A model generated the notes under the pieces. It did no database searches. It was not told where the DNA came from and saw only the letters and a list, made by a program, of their open reading frames with translations. This document shows positions 46,582 through 55,345 of a stretch of 64,000 bases of DNA, piece after piece. Origin of the DNA: Nocardioides caeni. GTDB lineage: Bacteria; Actinomycetota; Actinomycetes; Propionibacteriales; Nocardioidaceae. The stretch is taken from NCBI RefSeq assembly GCF_004912195.1, contig NZ_STGW01000001.1, forward strand, positions 459,552-523,551, written 5' to 3'. Numbering within the stretch: the stretch's first letter is position 1; each line of letters opens with the position of its first letter. A program made the translations under genes and the position numbers.

Positions 46582-47777
46582 CAGTTCCTCCCACGCCGGA
46601 AGAAGCCCCGCGAGCGTGCCTGCTCGGTCGCTGCTTCCTCGGCGTTCGTCGACGGGGTGGCGACCGGCTCGCCGGTCACGGAGGAGGCCAGCTCGGTGTA
46701 GGCGAGACTGGCCGGGTGGCTCGGCTTATGGCTCACGATCGGCGTGCCGGCATTGGTGGCCGCTGCGATGTCGACGGCCGTAGCGACCTGTGACGTCACG
46801 GGCATCCCGAGGATGCTCTCGACCTTCTCCACGCTGATGCCGACGGCGTCGTCCGCCCGATTGAGCAGCAGGTGGCGGTGACCGCGGGCGATGCTCAGCA
46901 TGTCCATCGTCTCGAGGGCCACCTTGACGTTCTTCAGGGTCGGCACGTCCAGGGTCGCGACGATGACGCACTCGTCCGTCTCGTCCAGGGCGGTCAGCGT
47001 CGCGTCGTCGAAGGACGGCGACGTGTCGACGACGACATAGTCGAAGCCGTCACGCAAGGACCGCAGGATGCGCGAGATCAGCAGGGGAGTGATCCGTTCC
47101 CGCACGTCCGGGTGGGCAGGCGCGGCGAGCACGGTCAGCGACGAGCTGTCGTCGCGAGTCAGCAGGCCCTCGAGCATGGTCAGGTCGACCGAGTCTTCGG
47201 CGCCGACGGCCTGCTCGATGGAGTGGGTCGGGAAGAGTTGCATGGTGATCGCCACGTCTCCGAAGGCGAGGTCGAGGTCGACGAGGCAGACCTTGCGGGC
47301 GCCGCGCTCGGCCAGTGCGAGCGCGAGGTTGACCGATGAGGTGGTCTTGCCCACCCCTCCCTTGGGGGAGAAGACGGTGACGACACGGCCGAGCTGCCGC
47401 GCACCACCGGGACCACGCAGTGCCTGGTAGAGCTGGTGGGCGCGCTCGATTGCGCGCGTGAGCGATTTGTCGTCCGAACCGTTCATGACGACGACGTCAC
47501 GGATGCCGGCGTGCATGGCCTTGGTCAGGACGTCGGCGTCCGCCTGCTCGCGCACGAGCACGACACTGACCGTGGGACGCCGGATCCGCAGTGTCTCCGC
47601 CGTGTCCAGCGCCGTCTCCATCGAGACGCTGGGGCCGAGCACGGCAGCGTACTCGTCGGCGTGCTGGTCGAGCCACGCCTGCATCCGGTCGATGGACGCG
47701 ACGGCGTGGGAACCGGTGGGCATCGCTGCCTGCAGCGGTGAGACGGCGGTGGAGTCAGCCTCGACGAGGACGGGCAT
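46581..47777 (-). CDS. tadZ: TadZ/CpaE-like pilus localisation ATPase
   Basis: A MinD/ParA-family protein with an N-terminal atypical receiver domain (about 1-115) and a P-loop domain, VFSPKGGVGKTTSSVNLALA near residue 138, with the deviant Walker Lys. VDLDLAFGDV and YVVVDTSPSFDDATL are the other nucleotide motifs. TadZ marks the pole or site where the Tad machine assembles. The ATG at 47777 has GAGG 8 nt upstream; a GTG two codons earlier is less well spaced. Confidence 0.92.
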   Translation of the reverse strand: MPVLVEADSTAVSPLQAAMPTGSHAVASIDRMQAWLDQHADEYAAVLGPSVSMETALDTAETLRIRRPTVSVVLVREQADADVLTKAMHAGIRDVVVMNGSDDKSLTRAIERAHQLYQALRGPGGARQLGRVVTVFSPKGGVGKTTSSVNLALALAERGARKVCLVDLDLAFGDVAITMQLFPTHSIEQAVGAEDSVDLTMLEGLLTRDDSSSLTVLAAPAHPDVRERITPLLISRILRSLRDGFDYVVVDTSPSFDDATLTALDETDECVIVATLDVPTLKNVKVALETMDMLSIARGHRHLLLNRADDAVGISVEKVESILGMPVTSQVATAVDIAAATNAGTPIVSHKPSHPASLAYTELASSVTGEPVATPSTNAEEAATEQARSRGFFRRGRN

Positions 47778-47787
47778 GGCCACTACC

Positions 47788-48519
47788 TCACTTGAAGAGG
47801 TTCTCGAGGGTGACGCCGCCGTCGCGTTCGACCTTGCTGGCGTCGTTGAGCAGGCCGATCGACAGGTCGCCAGCCCGCTCGGCGAACCGCACCTTCTCGG
47901 CCTCGCGCTGGGTGACCGCGACAGTGATCAGTCGTTCGATGTCGGCGTCCGTGATGCCTTCCTCGTCGTCGCCGGAGTCGATGTTGGTCTTCAGGCCGTC
48001 GGCGAGGACGGTCACGCGCTCGAGAAGGATCCGGCTCTCGATGGGGTCATTGCTGTCCTTCGGACGGGTGATGATGATGGCGACCTCGGCGCCGGCCTGG
48101 ATGAACTCGCCGACGCGGGCGTCGTCCTCGACCGAGATCGAGATGGCGAGCTTGCCCTTCGGGATCGGCAGGACCGACGCCGCCTTGACCTCGTCCTCAC
48201 CGCCGAACTTGATGGGGACGAGCTGCTCGCCTGGGTAGATCGTGACGAGGGCGACGTCACCGTCGAGCTTGTCCGTCTCATCGGTCGCGCCGTCGAGGAG
48301 CTGGGCCTCGGCGACGTAGGTCAGCTTGACCTTGCCGCTGTCGATCGCGTCGTCCAGGCTTTCGCCCGGTTGGATCTCTTGCGAGGCCGTGAGGACCTCG
48401 ACCGCGTCGTACTTGTCGGCGGCTCGGCTGTCGGCCCCTCGGGCATAGACGAACACCAGTGCCACACCCAACGCAGCGATGACTGCCGCCACCACCAGTA
48501 GCAACCTTCGACGGTCCAC
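47788..48519 (-). CDS. cpaB: CpaB/RcpC-like Flp pilus assembly protein with SAF domain
   Basis: A single-pass membrane protein: the helix LLLVVAAVIAALGVALVFVY starts five residues in, followed by a SAF domain (KYDAVEVLTASQEIQPGESL) and the CpaB-specific region (LAISISVEDDARVGEFIQAG, VAIIITRPKD). In diderms it links to the secretin RcpA; no secretin is present, as expected in a monoderm. I prefer GTG 48519 because GGGAGGG lies 7 nt upstream; an ATG at 48561 is in frame, but its SD-like stretch touches the start. First gene of the tad operon. Confidence 0.85.
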   Translation of the reverse strand: MDRRRLLLVVAAVIAALGVALVFVYARGADSRAADKYDAVEVLTASQEIQPGESLDDAIDSGKVKLTYVAEAQLLDGATDETDKLDGDVALVTIYPGEQLVPIKFGGEDEVKAASVLPIPKGKLAISISVEDDARVGEFIQAGAEVAIIITRPKDSNDPIESRILLERVTVLADGLKTNIDSGDDEEGITDADIERLITVAVTQREAEKVRFAERAGDLSIGLLNDASKVERDGGVTLENLFK

Positions 48520-48756
48520 TTCGAAGCCCTCCCGCTCCCCATGCTGCTCGGTCCGAGCCATCCCTCCGAGGGACCCGGTCAATGTTCTCGGTACCACGTC
48601 TCCGCACCCGTCGAACCCTCCCGCTCGGCGGTGCAGGGCGACAGTAGCGCGTCGTGATGCTGGAGTGACGGAAAGTCGTGGATTCGTAGTCGATTGACGT
48701 CAGAGGGGGTCCCAAAGGACTATGTCCCGCTCCGGGCCGGCAGGTCGCCGGCGAGC
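48520..48756 (-). promoter_or_regulatory. control region of the tad operon
   Basis: This gap of about 240 bp lies between the acyl-CoA synthetase stop and cpaB. No gene is visible. TGACGTCA (48695-48702) is a perfect 8-bp palindrome, and TAGTCgatTGAC overlaps it and resembles the site upstream of flp. The promoter itself could not be placed with confidence. Confidence 0.35.
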
Positions 48757-50547
48757 TCACTCGTAGAGTGCAGCGATCTCGCGACGGAACTCGCGCATGA
48801 CCACGGTCCGCTTCAGCTTGAGACTCGGCGTGACCTGGCCGGCATCCTCGGTCCAGTCTGCCGGCAGGACGGTGAACTTCCGGATGGACTCGGCCTTGGA
48901 CACGGCCTTGTTGGCCTCGTCGACCGCCTCCTGGATCTCCGCGAGCAGATCGGCATCGTCCACCAGTTCCGCCGGTCGGGCCGACTTCCCGTGCAGCTCG
49001 GCCCAGGCCGGCAGCGCCTCCTCGTCCAGGGTCACCAGAGCTGCGATGAAGGGCTGGCCGTCGCCGACGACCAGGCACTGGCTCACCAGCGCGGAGGCGC
49101 GGACCCGGTCCTCGAGGACCGCGGGCGCGACGTTCTTGCCGCCGGCGGTCACGATGATCTCCTTCTTGCGGCCGGTGATCCGAACGAATCCCTCGTCGTC
49201 GACCTCGCCCACGTCGCCGGTGTGGAACCAGCCGTCGGCGTCGATGGCCTCGCGCGTCGCCTCGTCGTCGTTCCAGTAGCCGGAGAAGACCTGGCCACCC
49301 GTGAAGAGGAGCTCACCGTCATCGGCGACGCGGACGGTCGTGCCCGGCAGTGGCCGGCCCACGGTGCCGACCTTCTGCGCATCAGGGAGATTGACGGTCA
49401 GGGCGGCGGTGGTCTCGGTCAGGCCGTAGCCCTCGAGCACGGTCACCCCGATGCCGCGGTAGAAGTGGCCCAGCCGCTCACCGAGGGGCGCGCCACCCGA
49501 CACCGCGTGCTCGCAACGCCCGCCGAGGGCGTCGCGGAGGCGGGCATGGACCAACTTCGAGAACACGGCGTGCTGGGCCCGGACCCTGATCGGCACCCGG
49601 CCCGCGTCGAGGGCGCGTGAGTAGGCGATGGCCGACTCGACGGCACGATCGAAGATGCGTCCCTTGCCGTCGGCGGTCGCACGCTGCGAGGCGGTGTTGA
49701 ACACCTTCTCGAACACGCGCGGCACCGCCAGCACGAACGTCGGCTGGAACGTCGCCAGGTGGGGGACCAGGTTCTTGATGTCGGAGCTGTGGCCCATCCG
49801 GGTGCGCGCCTTCACGCAGCCGACCTGGATGATCCGGGCGAACACGTGGGCCAGGGGCAAGAAGAGCAGGGTCGAGGCCCCGTCGGTCTCGAAGAGTCGC
49901 TCCAGCTCCGAGACGGCGGTGCCCAGCTCGGTCTGGAAGTTGCCGTGGGTCAGGCGGCAGCCCTTTGGCCGGCCGGTCGTGCCCGAGGTGTAGATCAGCG
50001 TGGCGAGGTCGTCGTTGCCGACGGCGGAACGTCGCTCCTCCAGGCGCTCGTCACTGACGTCGGCGCCGAGTGCGGTGAGGTCGGCGACGGCCCCGTCGTC
50101 GATCGACCACACGTGCTCGAGCGAGGGCAGAGCCGACCGCGACGCCTCGACCCGGGTCCGGTGGACGTCGTCCTCGACGACGACCGCGCGGGCGCCGGAG
50201 TCCGTCAGGATCCAGCGGATCTGCTCCTCCGAGGAGCTCTCGTAGATCGGCACCGTCACGGCACCCGCGAACCAGATCGCGTAGTCGAGGAGCGTCCACT
50301 CGTAACGGGTGCGGGAGATCAGGGCGACCCTGTCGCCTGCCCCGACGCCCGACTGCATCAGGCCCTTGGCGACGCCGGCGACCTCCTGTCGGAAGTCGGC
50401 GCAGGTCACGTCGTACCAGCCACCGGCGCCGTCGGGACGGCTGAACTGCACGGTGTCCGGGGACTGGTCTGCGTTGCGAATCACATCGTCGGTCAAGGAT
50501 CCCGTCGTCGGGATCGATCGGTCGAGCGGGGTGGAGTACTCGCGCAC
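48757..50547 (-). CDS. long-chain fatty-acid-CoA ligase (FadD15-like AMP-binding enzyme)
   Basis: A 596-residue acyl-adenylate-forming enzyme. The AMP-binding P-loop is LIYTSGTTGRPKGCRLTHGN; the A5 motif is VLEGYGLTETTAAL; WFHTGDVGEVDDEGF with RKKEIIVTAGGKNVAP and PSLKLKR (catalytic Lys near the C-terminus) complete it. M. tuberculosis has fadD15 next to an SRPBCC gene and an ArsA-like gene in the same order. The GTG at 50547 has AGGAG 5 nt upstream; a longer frame upstream would run into the divergent SRPBCC gene. Confidence 0.94.
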   Translation of the reverse strand: MREYSTPLDRSIPTTGSLTDDVIRNADQSPDTVQFSRPDGAGGWYDVTCADFRQEVAGVAKGLMQSGVGAGDRVALISRTRYEWTLLDYAIWFAGAVTVPIYESSSEEQIRWILTDSGARAVVVEDDVHRTRVEASRSALPSLEHVWSIDDGAVADLTALGADVSDERLEERRSAVGNDDLATLIYTSGTTGRPKGCRLTHGNFQTELGTAVSELERLFETDGASTLLFLPLAHVFARIIQVGCVKARTRMGHSSDIKNLVPHLATFQPTFVLAVPRVFEKVFNTASQRATADGKGRIFDRAVESAIAYSRALDAGRVPIRVRAQHAVFSKLVHARLRDALGGRCEHAVSGGAPLGERLGHFYRGIGVTVLEGYGLTETTAALTVNLPDAQKVGTVGRPLPGTTVRVADDGELLFTGGQVFSGYWNDDEATREAIDADGWFHTGDVGEVDDEGFVRITGRKKEIIVTAGGKNVAPAVLEDRVRASALVSQCLVVGDGQPFIAALVTLDEEALPAWAELHGKSARPAELVDDADLLAEIQEAVDEANKAVSKAESIRKFTVLPADWTEDAGQVTPSLKLKRTVVMREFRREIAALYE

Positions 50548-50637
50548 CGGGGCTCCTGTCCTGACGAGGGGGCGACGCGTGGGCCGCAGGCAGGGTACTC
50601 CGCGTGCTCCTCCCGTCAGCGCGCACGGCAGGTCCGG

Positions 50638-50643
50638 TAGCCT
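50638..50643 (+). promoter_or_regulatory. -10 hexamer of SRPBCC gene (leaderless type)
   Basis: TAGCCT is 7 nt before the ATG at 50651. Confidence 0.5.
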
Positions 50644-50650
50644 TCCGGCC

Positions 50651-51109
50651 ATGGCCGAACAGACCTCGTCGTCGATCGTTGTGGAGGCCGCTGCGGCCGA
50701 TGTGATGGCCGTCATCGCCGACTTCCCGGCCTATCCCGCGTGGGCCAAGGGCGTCACCGTGGCCGAGGTCCGCTCCAGCTTCGACGCGATGGACAAGCAG
50801 CAGTGCGGACGCGCACGCGAGGTCTTCTTCGCCCTGGACGTCTCGCCGATCAAGGACGAATACACGCTGGCCTATGACTGGGACGCCGACCGGCAGGTCA
50901 CCTGGACCCTCGTGGAGGGCAAGATGCTGCGCGCCCTCGACGGCGCCTACGTCCTGCGGGAGCTCGGTCCGTCCTCCACCGAGGTGACCTATCGCCTGGC
51001 ACTCGACGTCTCGATCCCGCTGATCGGCATGCTGAAGCGCAAGGGCGAGAAGATCCTCATCGACACCGCGCTCAAGGGGCTGAAGAAGCGCGTCGAGTCC
51101 GGCGCCTGA
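50651..51109 (+). CDS. SRPBCC (polyketide cyclase/dehydrase-like) lipid-binding family protein
   Basis: A 152-residue START-like fold protein: SSSIVVEAAAADVMAVIADF with YPAWAKGVTVAEV at the N-terminus, and a long C-terminal helix (KGEKILIDTALKGLKKRVES). Proteins of this family bind hydrophobic ligands. Lying between an acyl-CoA synthetase and an ArsA-like ATPase, it resembles M. tuberculosis Rv2185c. Function is unproven. The leaderless-type start heads an apparent five-gene transcript. Confidence 0.85.
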   Translation: MAEQTSSSIVVEAAAADVMAVIADFPAYPAWAKGVTVAEVRSSFDAMDKQQCGRAREVFFALDVSPIKDEYTLAYDWDADRQVTWTLVEGKMLRALDGAYVLRELGPSSTEVTYRLALDVSIPLIGMLKRKGEKILIDTALKGLKKRVESGA

Positions 51110-51119
51110 GGGTCGACGG

Positions 51120-52349
51120 ATGCAGGAAAGGCCCGTGCGCATCATCCTTTTCACCGGCAAGGGTGGTGTGGGCAAGTCCTCCGTCGCCGCCGGTACGGCG
51201 GCCCTGGCTGCCGCCTCCGGGCAGCGGACCCTGGTGATCTCGACCGACGCCGCTCACTCGCTCGCCGACGCCTACGGCGCGACTCCGGCGGGCTCCGCCC
51301 ACGCGGGCGCAGAGCCCACCGAGGTCGCACCGGCACTCTTCCTGCAGCAGGTCGACGCCCAGCTCCGCTTCGAGCAGTCCTGGGCAGACGTCCAGCGCTA
51401 CCTGCTGTCCGTGCTCGACGCGGCGGGCATGGACCCCGTCGCTGCCGGTGAGATGACGGTGATCCCGGGCGCGGAGGAGGTTCTGGCGCTCCTCGAGCTG
51501 CGCCGGCAGGCGCGCTCGGGAGAGTGGGACGTGATCGTCGTGGACTGCGCGCCGACGGCCGAGACCCTGCGCCTCCTGGCGTTGCCCGAGGCTCTCGGCT
51601 GGTACATCGAGCGCCTCCTGCCGATCCAGCGCAGGCTCGTCAAGCTGCTGCGCCCGGTCCTCAACCGGGCTGCAGGCGTTCCGATGCCCAGCGACGACGT
51701 CTTCGACGCGATCGGCCGCCTGCACGCCGAGCTGGACGACGTCCACGAGCTGCTGTCGGGGCCGGGCGCCACGGTCCGCCTGGTGCTGACACCGGAGCAG
51801 GTGGTGCTCGCCGAGGCGCGCCGTGCCTTCACCAGCCTGTGCCTCTTCGGCTATCGCGTCGACGGGGTGGTCGCCAACCGGGTGTTCCCGGCAGCTGCCG
51901 ACGACCCGTGGCGGGCCGGATGGGTCGACGCCCAGGCGACCGTCCTCGCCGACGTGGCCCAGTCGTTCACCGGCTTGCCGATCTACACCTCCGAGTACCA
52001 GCCCACCGAGCCCGTCGGGGTCGAGGCACTCCGCTCTCTCGCGACGGCCCTCTATGCCGGCGCCGACCCCTTCGTCCTTCCGTCAGGTGATGGCCCCTTC
52101 CGGGTCCAGCGCACGGAGGATGGCGCCGAGGTGCGTCTGTCCCTGCCGTTCGTCAACCGCGCGGACGTCGATCTCGCGCGCAACGGCGACGAGCTGGTGA
52201 TGACCGTCGGTTCCTATCGGCGGTTGCTGACGCTCCCGGTGGGACTGGCCCGAATGCGGGTTGCGGGAGCCAAGGTGGTCGACGGCGACCTCCGGATCAG
52301 GTTCGTCGAGCCACTGCCCGTCACAACGGGCGCGAAGGAGCATCGATGA
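51120..52349 (+). CDS. ArsA/Get3-family ATPase
   Basis: A 409-residue SIMIBI NTPase. The deviant Walker A GKGGVGKS is at residues 13-20; switch I has STDAAHSLADAYG and the Walker B region is VIVVDCAPTAETLRLLALPE. A C-terminal all-beta alpha-crystallin-like domain (LPFVNRADVDLARNGDELV) follows. There is no ArsB or ArsD nearby, so arsenite export is unlikely; a role in envelope or protein targeting, as proposed for actinobacterial homologues, is inference. The stop overlaps the next start (ATGA). Confidence 0.9.
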   Translation: MQERPVRIILFTGKGGVGKSSVAAGTAALAAASGQRTLVISTDAAHSLADAYGATPAGSAHAGAEPTEVAPALFLQQVDAQLRFEQSWADVQRYLLSVLDAAGMDPVAAGEMTVIPGAEEVLALLELRRQARSGEWDVIVVDCAPTAETLRLLALPEALGWYIERLLPIQRRLVKLLRPVLNRAAGVPMPSDDVFDAIGRLHAELDDVHELLSGPGATVRLVLTPEQVVLAEARRAFTSLCLFGYRVDGVVANRVFPAAADDPWRAGWVDAQATVLADVAQSFTGLPIYTSEYQPTEPVGVEALRSLATALYAGADPFVLPSGDGPFRVQRTEDGAEVRLSLPFVNRADVDLARNGDELVMTVGSYRRLLTLPVGLARMRVAGAKVVDGDLRIRFVEPLPVTTGAKEHR

Positions 52350-52789
52350 CAGACGGGCACAGCGGACCCGACGGGCGCGACGAGGTCGGCAGCGTGGGCG
52401 AGGAGGCGATGCGGCTCTTCGGGGCGTTCGCCGACCTCGCCCGGCAGCACTCCACCGACGCAGCCGGCACTGTCGGTGGTGCCGCGACGCACTTCGCCGG
52501 CCTCGCCCAGGGGATCAACGAGCACCTCGCCACGGAAGGCGCCGAGTGCAGGTACTGCCCGGTCTGCCGGGTCGTCCACGCGGTGCGGCAGACTTCCCCC
52601 GACGTCAAGGCGCACCTCATGGTCGCGGCCTCGTCCTTGTTGCAAGCCGCTGCGGGGATGCTGGAGACGCCTGCGCCATCGCCAGCCGCTGGCGATCCTG
52701 GCCACCGCGGCCCGGAGGTGCAGCACATCGACCTGGACGACAACCCGGACGACAACCTGGACGACATCGAGTCAGAGGAGGCGCCGTGA
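52346..52789 (+). CDS. DUF5304-like protein with CxxCxxCxxxH motif
   Basis: A 147-residue conserved actinobacterial protein. The central motif CRYCPVCRVVHAVRQTSPDV (C68, C71, C74, H78) is a plausible zinc site. Helices precede it (EEAMRLFGAFADLARQ) and the tail is highly acidic (DDNPDDNLDDIESEE). It overlaps both neighbours by 4 nt, between the ArsA-like ATPase and a ROK kinase, the same neighbourhood found in many actinobacteria. Function unknown. Confidence 0.82.
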   Translation: MTDGHSGPDGRDEVGSVGEEAMRLFGAFADLARQHSTDAAGTVGGAATHFAGLAQGINEHLATEGAECRYCPVCRVVHAVRQTSPDVKAHLMVAASSLLQAAAGMLETPAPSPAAGDPGHRGPEVQHIDLDDNPDDNLDDIESEEAP

Positions 52790-53730
52790 GCACCGGTCTC
52801 ACCTGCGGCATCGACATCGGCGGCACGAAGATCGCCGGGGCCCTGGTCGCAGTCGACGGGACGATCACGAGCGAGGCCCGCGTCGTGTCGCCGGCGAGCG
52901 ATCCGGCCGCGATCGAGGCCGCCGTCGCGGGCCTGGTCGCCCAACTGGTGGCGGTGCACCCGGTGGACGCCGTCGGCGTCGGCGCGGCGGGCTACGTCGC
53001 GTCCGATCGGTCGACCGTGCTGTTCGCGCCCAACATCGCCTGGCGCCGCGAGCCGCTCGGTGCCGAGATCGCACGATTGACGGGCCTGCCGGTCGTCGTG
53101 GAGAACGATGGCAACGCAGCGGCCTGGGGAGAGTTCAGGTTCGGCGCGGGACGCGAGCATCACGACCAGCTGATGGTGACGGTCGGCACCGGTGTCGGCG
53201 GCGGTGTCGTCTCCGGTGGCCGGCTGGTCCGCGGCACCCACGGCGTCGCGGGCGAGATCGGGCACCTCCGCCTGGTGCCGGACGGCCGATTGTGCGGATG
53301 CGGCAACCACGGCTGCCTCGAGCAGTACGGGAGCGGAAGCGCCTTGGTGCGTGAGGCCCGGGAGCAGGCCACGACCAACCTGCGCGCCCGAGACCTGCTG
53401 GACCGCGTTGGCGGCGACGCCTCGATGATCAACGGGCCGCTGGTCACACTGGCTGCGCGGGAGGGCGACCTCTTCGCGATCGAGCTCCTGGCCGGTCTGG
53501 GTGACGCGCTGGGCCAGGGCATCGCATCACTGTGTGCCGTGCTCGATCCCGGCGTCGTGGTGATCGGGGGTGGCGTCAGCGATGCCGGCGATCTGCTGCT
53601 GCAGCCGCTGCGAGCTGCCTTCGAGCGAGAGCTGACCGGGCGAGGGTTCCGCCCGGAGGCCGAGATCCGTCTCGCCCAGATGGGAGGTCGCGCCGGCGTC
53701 GTCGGCGCTGCCGACCTCGCACGGGTCTGA
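52786..53730 (+). CDS. ROK family sugar kinase (glucokinase-like)
   Basis: A 314-residue ROK kinase. The phosphate loop is GIDIGGTKIAGALV; the catalytic Asp is in VVENDGNAAAWGEF; ATP-site VGTGVGGGVVSGG and the zinc motif GCGNHGCLEQYGSG are intact, and HGVAGEIGHLRLVPDG is the ROK signature. Glucose is the most likely substrate in this family and context. It is translationally coupled to the preceding gene and followed 15 bp later by a second ROK gene. Confidence 0.9.
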   Translation: MSTGLTCGIDIGGTKIAGALVAVDGTITSEARVVSPASDPAAIEAAVAGLVAQLVAVHPVDAVGVGAAGYVASDRSTVLFAPNIAWRREPLGAEIARLTGLPVVVENDGNAAAWGEFRFGAGREHHDQLMVTVGTGVGGGVVSGGRLVRGTHGVAGEIGHLRLVPDGRLCGCGNHGCLEQYGSGSALVREAREQATTNLRARDLLDRVGGDASMINGPLVTLAAREGDLFAIELLAGLGDALGQGIASLCAVLDPGVVVIGGGVSDAGDLLLQPLRAAFERELTGRGFRPEAEIRLAQMGGRAGVVGAADLARV

Positions 53731-53745
53731 GGACGACTCACCACG

Positions 53746-54657
53746 ATGGCCGTGGGCTCCTGGATCGGGGTGGACGTCGGCGGCAGCAAGCTGCTCGCCG
53801 TCAAGCTCGGACCCGACGGCGCGGTCGAGGCCACGGCGACGGCCGTGATGCCGGGACGGACCGCGCCCGGCGCCGAGCTCGAGGACGCCGTGGTGCGGGT
53901 CGCCTCCGTCGTGGCGGACGGTGGCGCCGTCGCCGGGCTCGGCGTTGCGGTGGCCGGACTGGTCGACGCCGCCGCCGAGCGATTCCTCTTCGGCGCTCAC
54001 CTGCCGTGGCGCGACGAACCGATCAGGGAACGGCTCGCGCGGCGTACGGGATGGACCGTGGCGATGGACAATGACGCGAACTGCGCGGCGAGGGCCGAGG
54101 TTGCCCGAGGCGCCGCCCGTGGCGCCGGATCGGCGCTCGTGATCACGCTCGGCACCGGGATCGGTGGGGCTGTGGTGATCGACGGCCGGGTGATCCGCGG
54201 TGCCCACGGCCTGGCCGGAGAGTTCGGCCATCAGCAGGTGGTCCCGGACGGACTCGCGTGCGAGTGCGGGCTGCGGGGGTGCTGGGAGCAGTACAGCAGC
54301 GGCCGCGCCCTGGAGCGGGTCACCCGCGTCGCGCTCGGCCGGCACCTCGACGGACCGGAGGTCACCCGCCTGGCCCGCGAGGGTGACGTCGTCGCGCAAC
54401 AGGCGTTCGCGACCATCGGAACCTGGCTCGGCGTGGGTGTCGCGGGCCTGGTCTCCTCCTTCGATCCCGAGATCGTCGTGGTCGGGGGCGGGGTCAGCGC
54501 CGTCGGAGACCTGCTGTTCGCTCCCGCGCGGGCAGCGCTCGCCGCGTCGTTGCAGGGCACGGCCTACCGGCCCGTGCCGCCCCTGCTCGCCGCCGAGCTC
54601 GGGCCGGAGGCGGGGGCCATCGGTGCTGCCCTGCTCGTCAGTCAAGGGTCGGTCTAG
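53746..54657 (+). CDS. second ROK family kinase, tandem paralogue
   Basis: A 303-residue ROK protein with GVDVGGSKLLAVKL, the catalytic Asp in MDNDANCAARAEVARG, TLGTGIGGAVVIDG and zinc motif CECGLRGCWEQYSSG. All catalytic features remain, so it should be active, but sequence outside the motifs has diverged from its neighbour, suggesting an old duplication with a different sugar or regulation. Confidence 0.88.
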   Translation: MAVGSWIGVDVGGSKLLAVKLGPDGAVEATATAVMPGRTAPGAELEDAVVRVASVVADGGAVAGLGVAVAGLVDAAAERFLFGAHLPWRDEPIRERLARRTGWTVAMDNDANCAARAEVARGAARGAGSALVITLGTGIGGAVVIDGRVIRGAHGLAGEFGHQQVVPDGLACECGLRGCWEQYSSGRALERVTRVALGRHLDGPEVTRLAREGDVVAQQAFATIGTWLGVGVAGLVSSFDPEIVVVGGGVSAVGDLLFAPARAALAASLQGTAYRPVPPLLAAELGPEAGAIGAALLVSQGSV

Positions 54658-54839
54658 TGTCGCGTGCCAGAAGTCATTGAACGGTCGGCGCACCCGTGGC
54701 ACGCACCTCGCCGTGTTGGCCGAGCTCGAAAGACGCCCGGTCTGTCGTCGCCCGGCCGCCTCGCGATGCACGCACCACGAGCACGCCAACCGTCCAAGCA
54801 CTTCTGACCCACGCCACTAGCAACGCCACCAGGACAGGA
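54658..54839. other. gap between convergent genes, no feature seen
   Basis: These 182 bp lie between the second ROK kinase and an opposing membrane-protein gene. I found no credible reading frame, tRNA or strong terminator hairpin. Confidence 0.5.
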
Positions 54840-55292
54840 CTAGAGCTGCGCTCCGTCGTCCCAGGGGTCCCGAGGCGAGGCCGGCATCGTGGCGACGAGA
54901 TAGCCGAAGCCTGCGACGAACGCACCGACGAGGAACCAGCCGATCAACGTCGGGAGGTGGACGCCGGTCACGACGACCGCCAGCAGAACCGCCGGCGACC
55001 CGAAGACGCCCAGCCACGACAGCAAGCGGTCGACGCTCGGTCGAGGCAGGGGCGGGGGGACGGGCGGGACGAACTGGTCCCAAGGATCGTCCTCGTCGGC
55101 CTCGAGCATCTCGTTGTCGCGGTTGTCCGCGTTGTCCGCGACAGCGTCGTCGGTCACGTCCGCTTGGTCGAGGGCTTCGTCGGTGACCGACTGGGATGCC
55201 GCAGGGTCGTCGTCCGGGCCGAGGACCCGGTCGCCGTAGTTGTCGACGATCGCCTGCCAGGCGGCGTCGTCGTCCCGCTGCTCCCGCTGCAC
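54840..55292 (-). CDS. conserved membrane protein with acidic N-terminus
   Basis: A 150-residue protein: a very acidic first 75 residues (DDDPAASQSVTDEALDQADV, EADEDDPWDQF), a proline stretch PPVPPPLPRP and two membrane helices (VFGSPAVLLAVVVTGVHL, LIGWFLVGAFVAGFGYLVAT). Actinobacterial family of unknown function. GTG at 55292 follows TAGGCT by 6 nt. Confidence 0.75.
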   Translation of the reverse strand: MQREQRDDDAAWQAIVDNYGDRVLGPDDDPAASQSVTDEALDQADVTDDAVADNADNRDNEMLEADEDDPWDQFVPPVPPPLPRPSVDRLLSWLGVFGSPAVLLAVVVTGVHLPTLIGWFLVGAFVAGFGYLVATMPASPRDPWDDGAQL

Positions 55293-55298
55293 GTCCCC

Positions 55299-55304
55299 AG
55301 CCTA
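55299..55304 (-). promoter_or_regulatory. -10 hexamer of the acidic membrane-protein gene (leaderless type)
   Basis: TAGGCT on the minus strand, 6 nt before the GTG at 55292. Confidence 0.5.
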
Positions 55305-55345
55305 GTGCGGTGGGGGAGAGGCGGCTGTCTGACCGACGTCGGCGA

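Noticed and set aside
54658..54839. Possible tRNA or small gene in the gap after the second ROK kinase
   Set aside because: No cloverleaf, T-loop GTTCRA block or credible frame was found on either strand.
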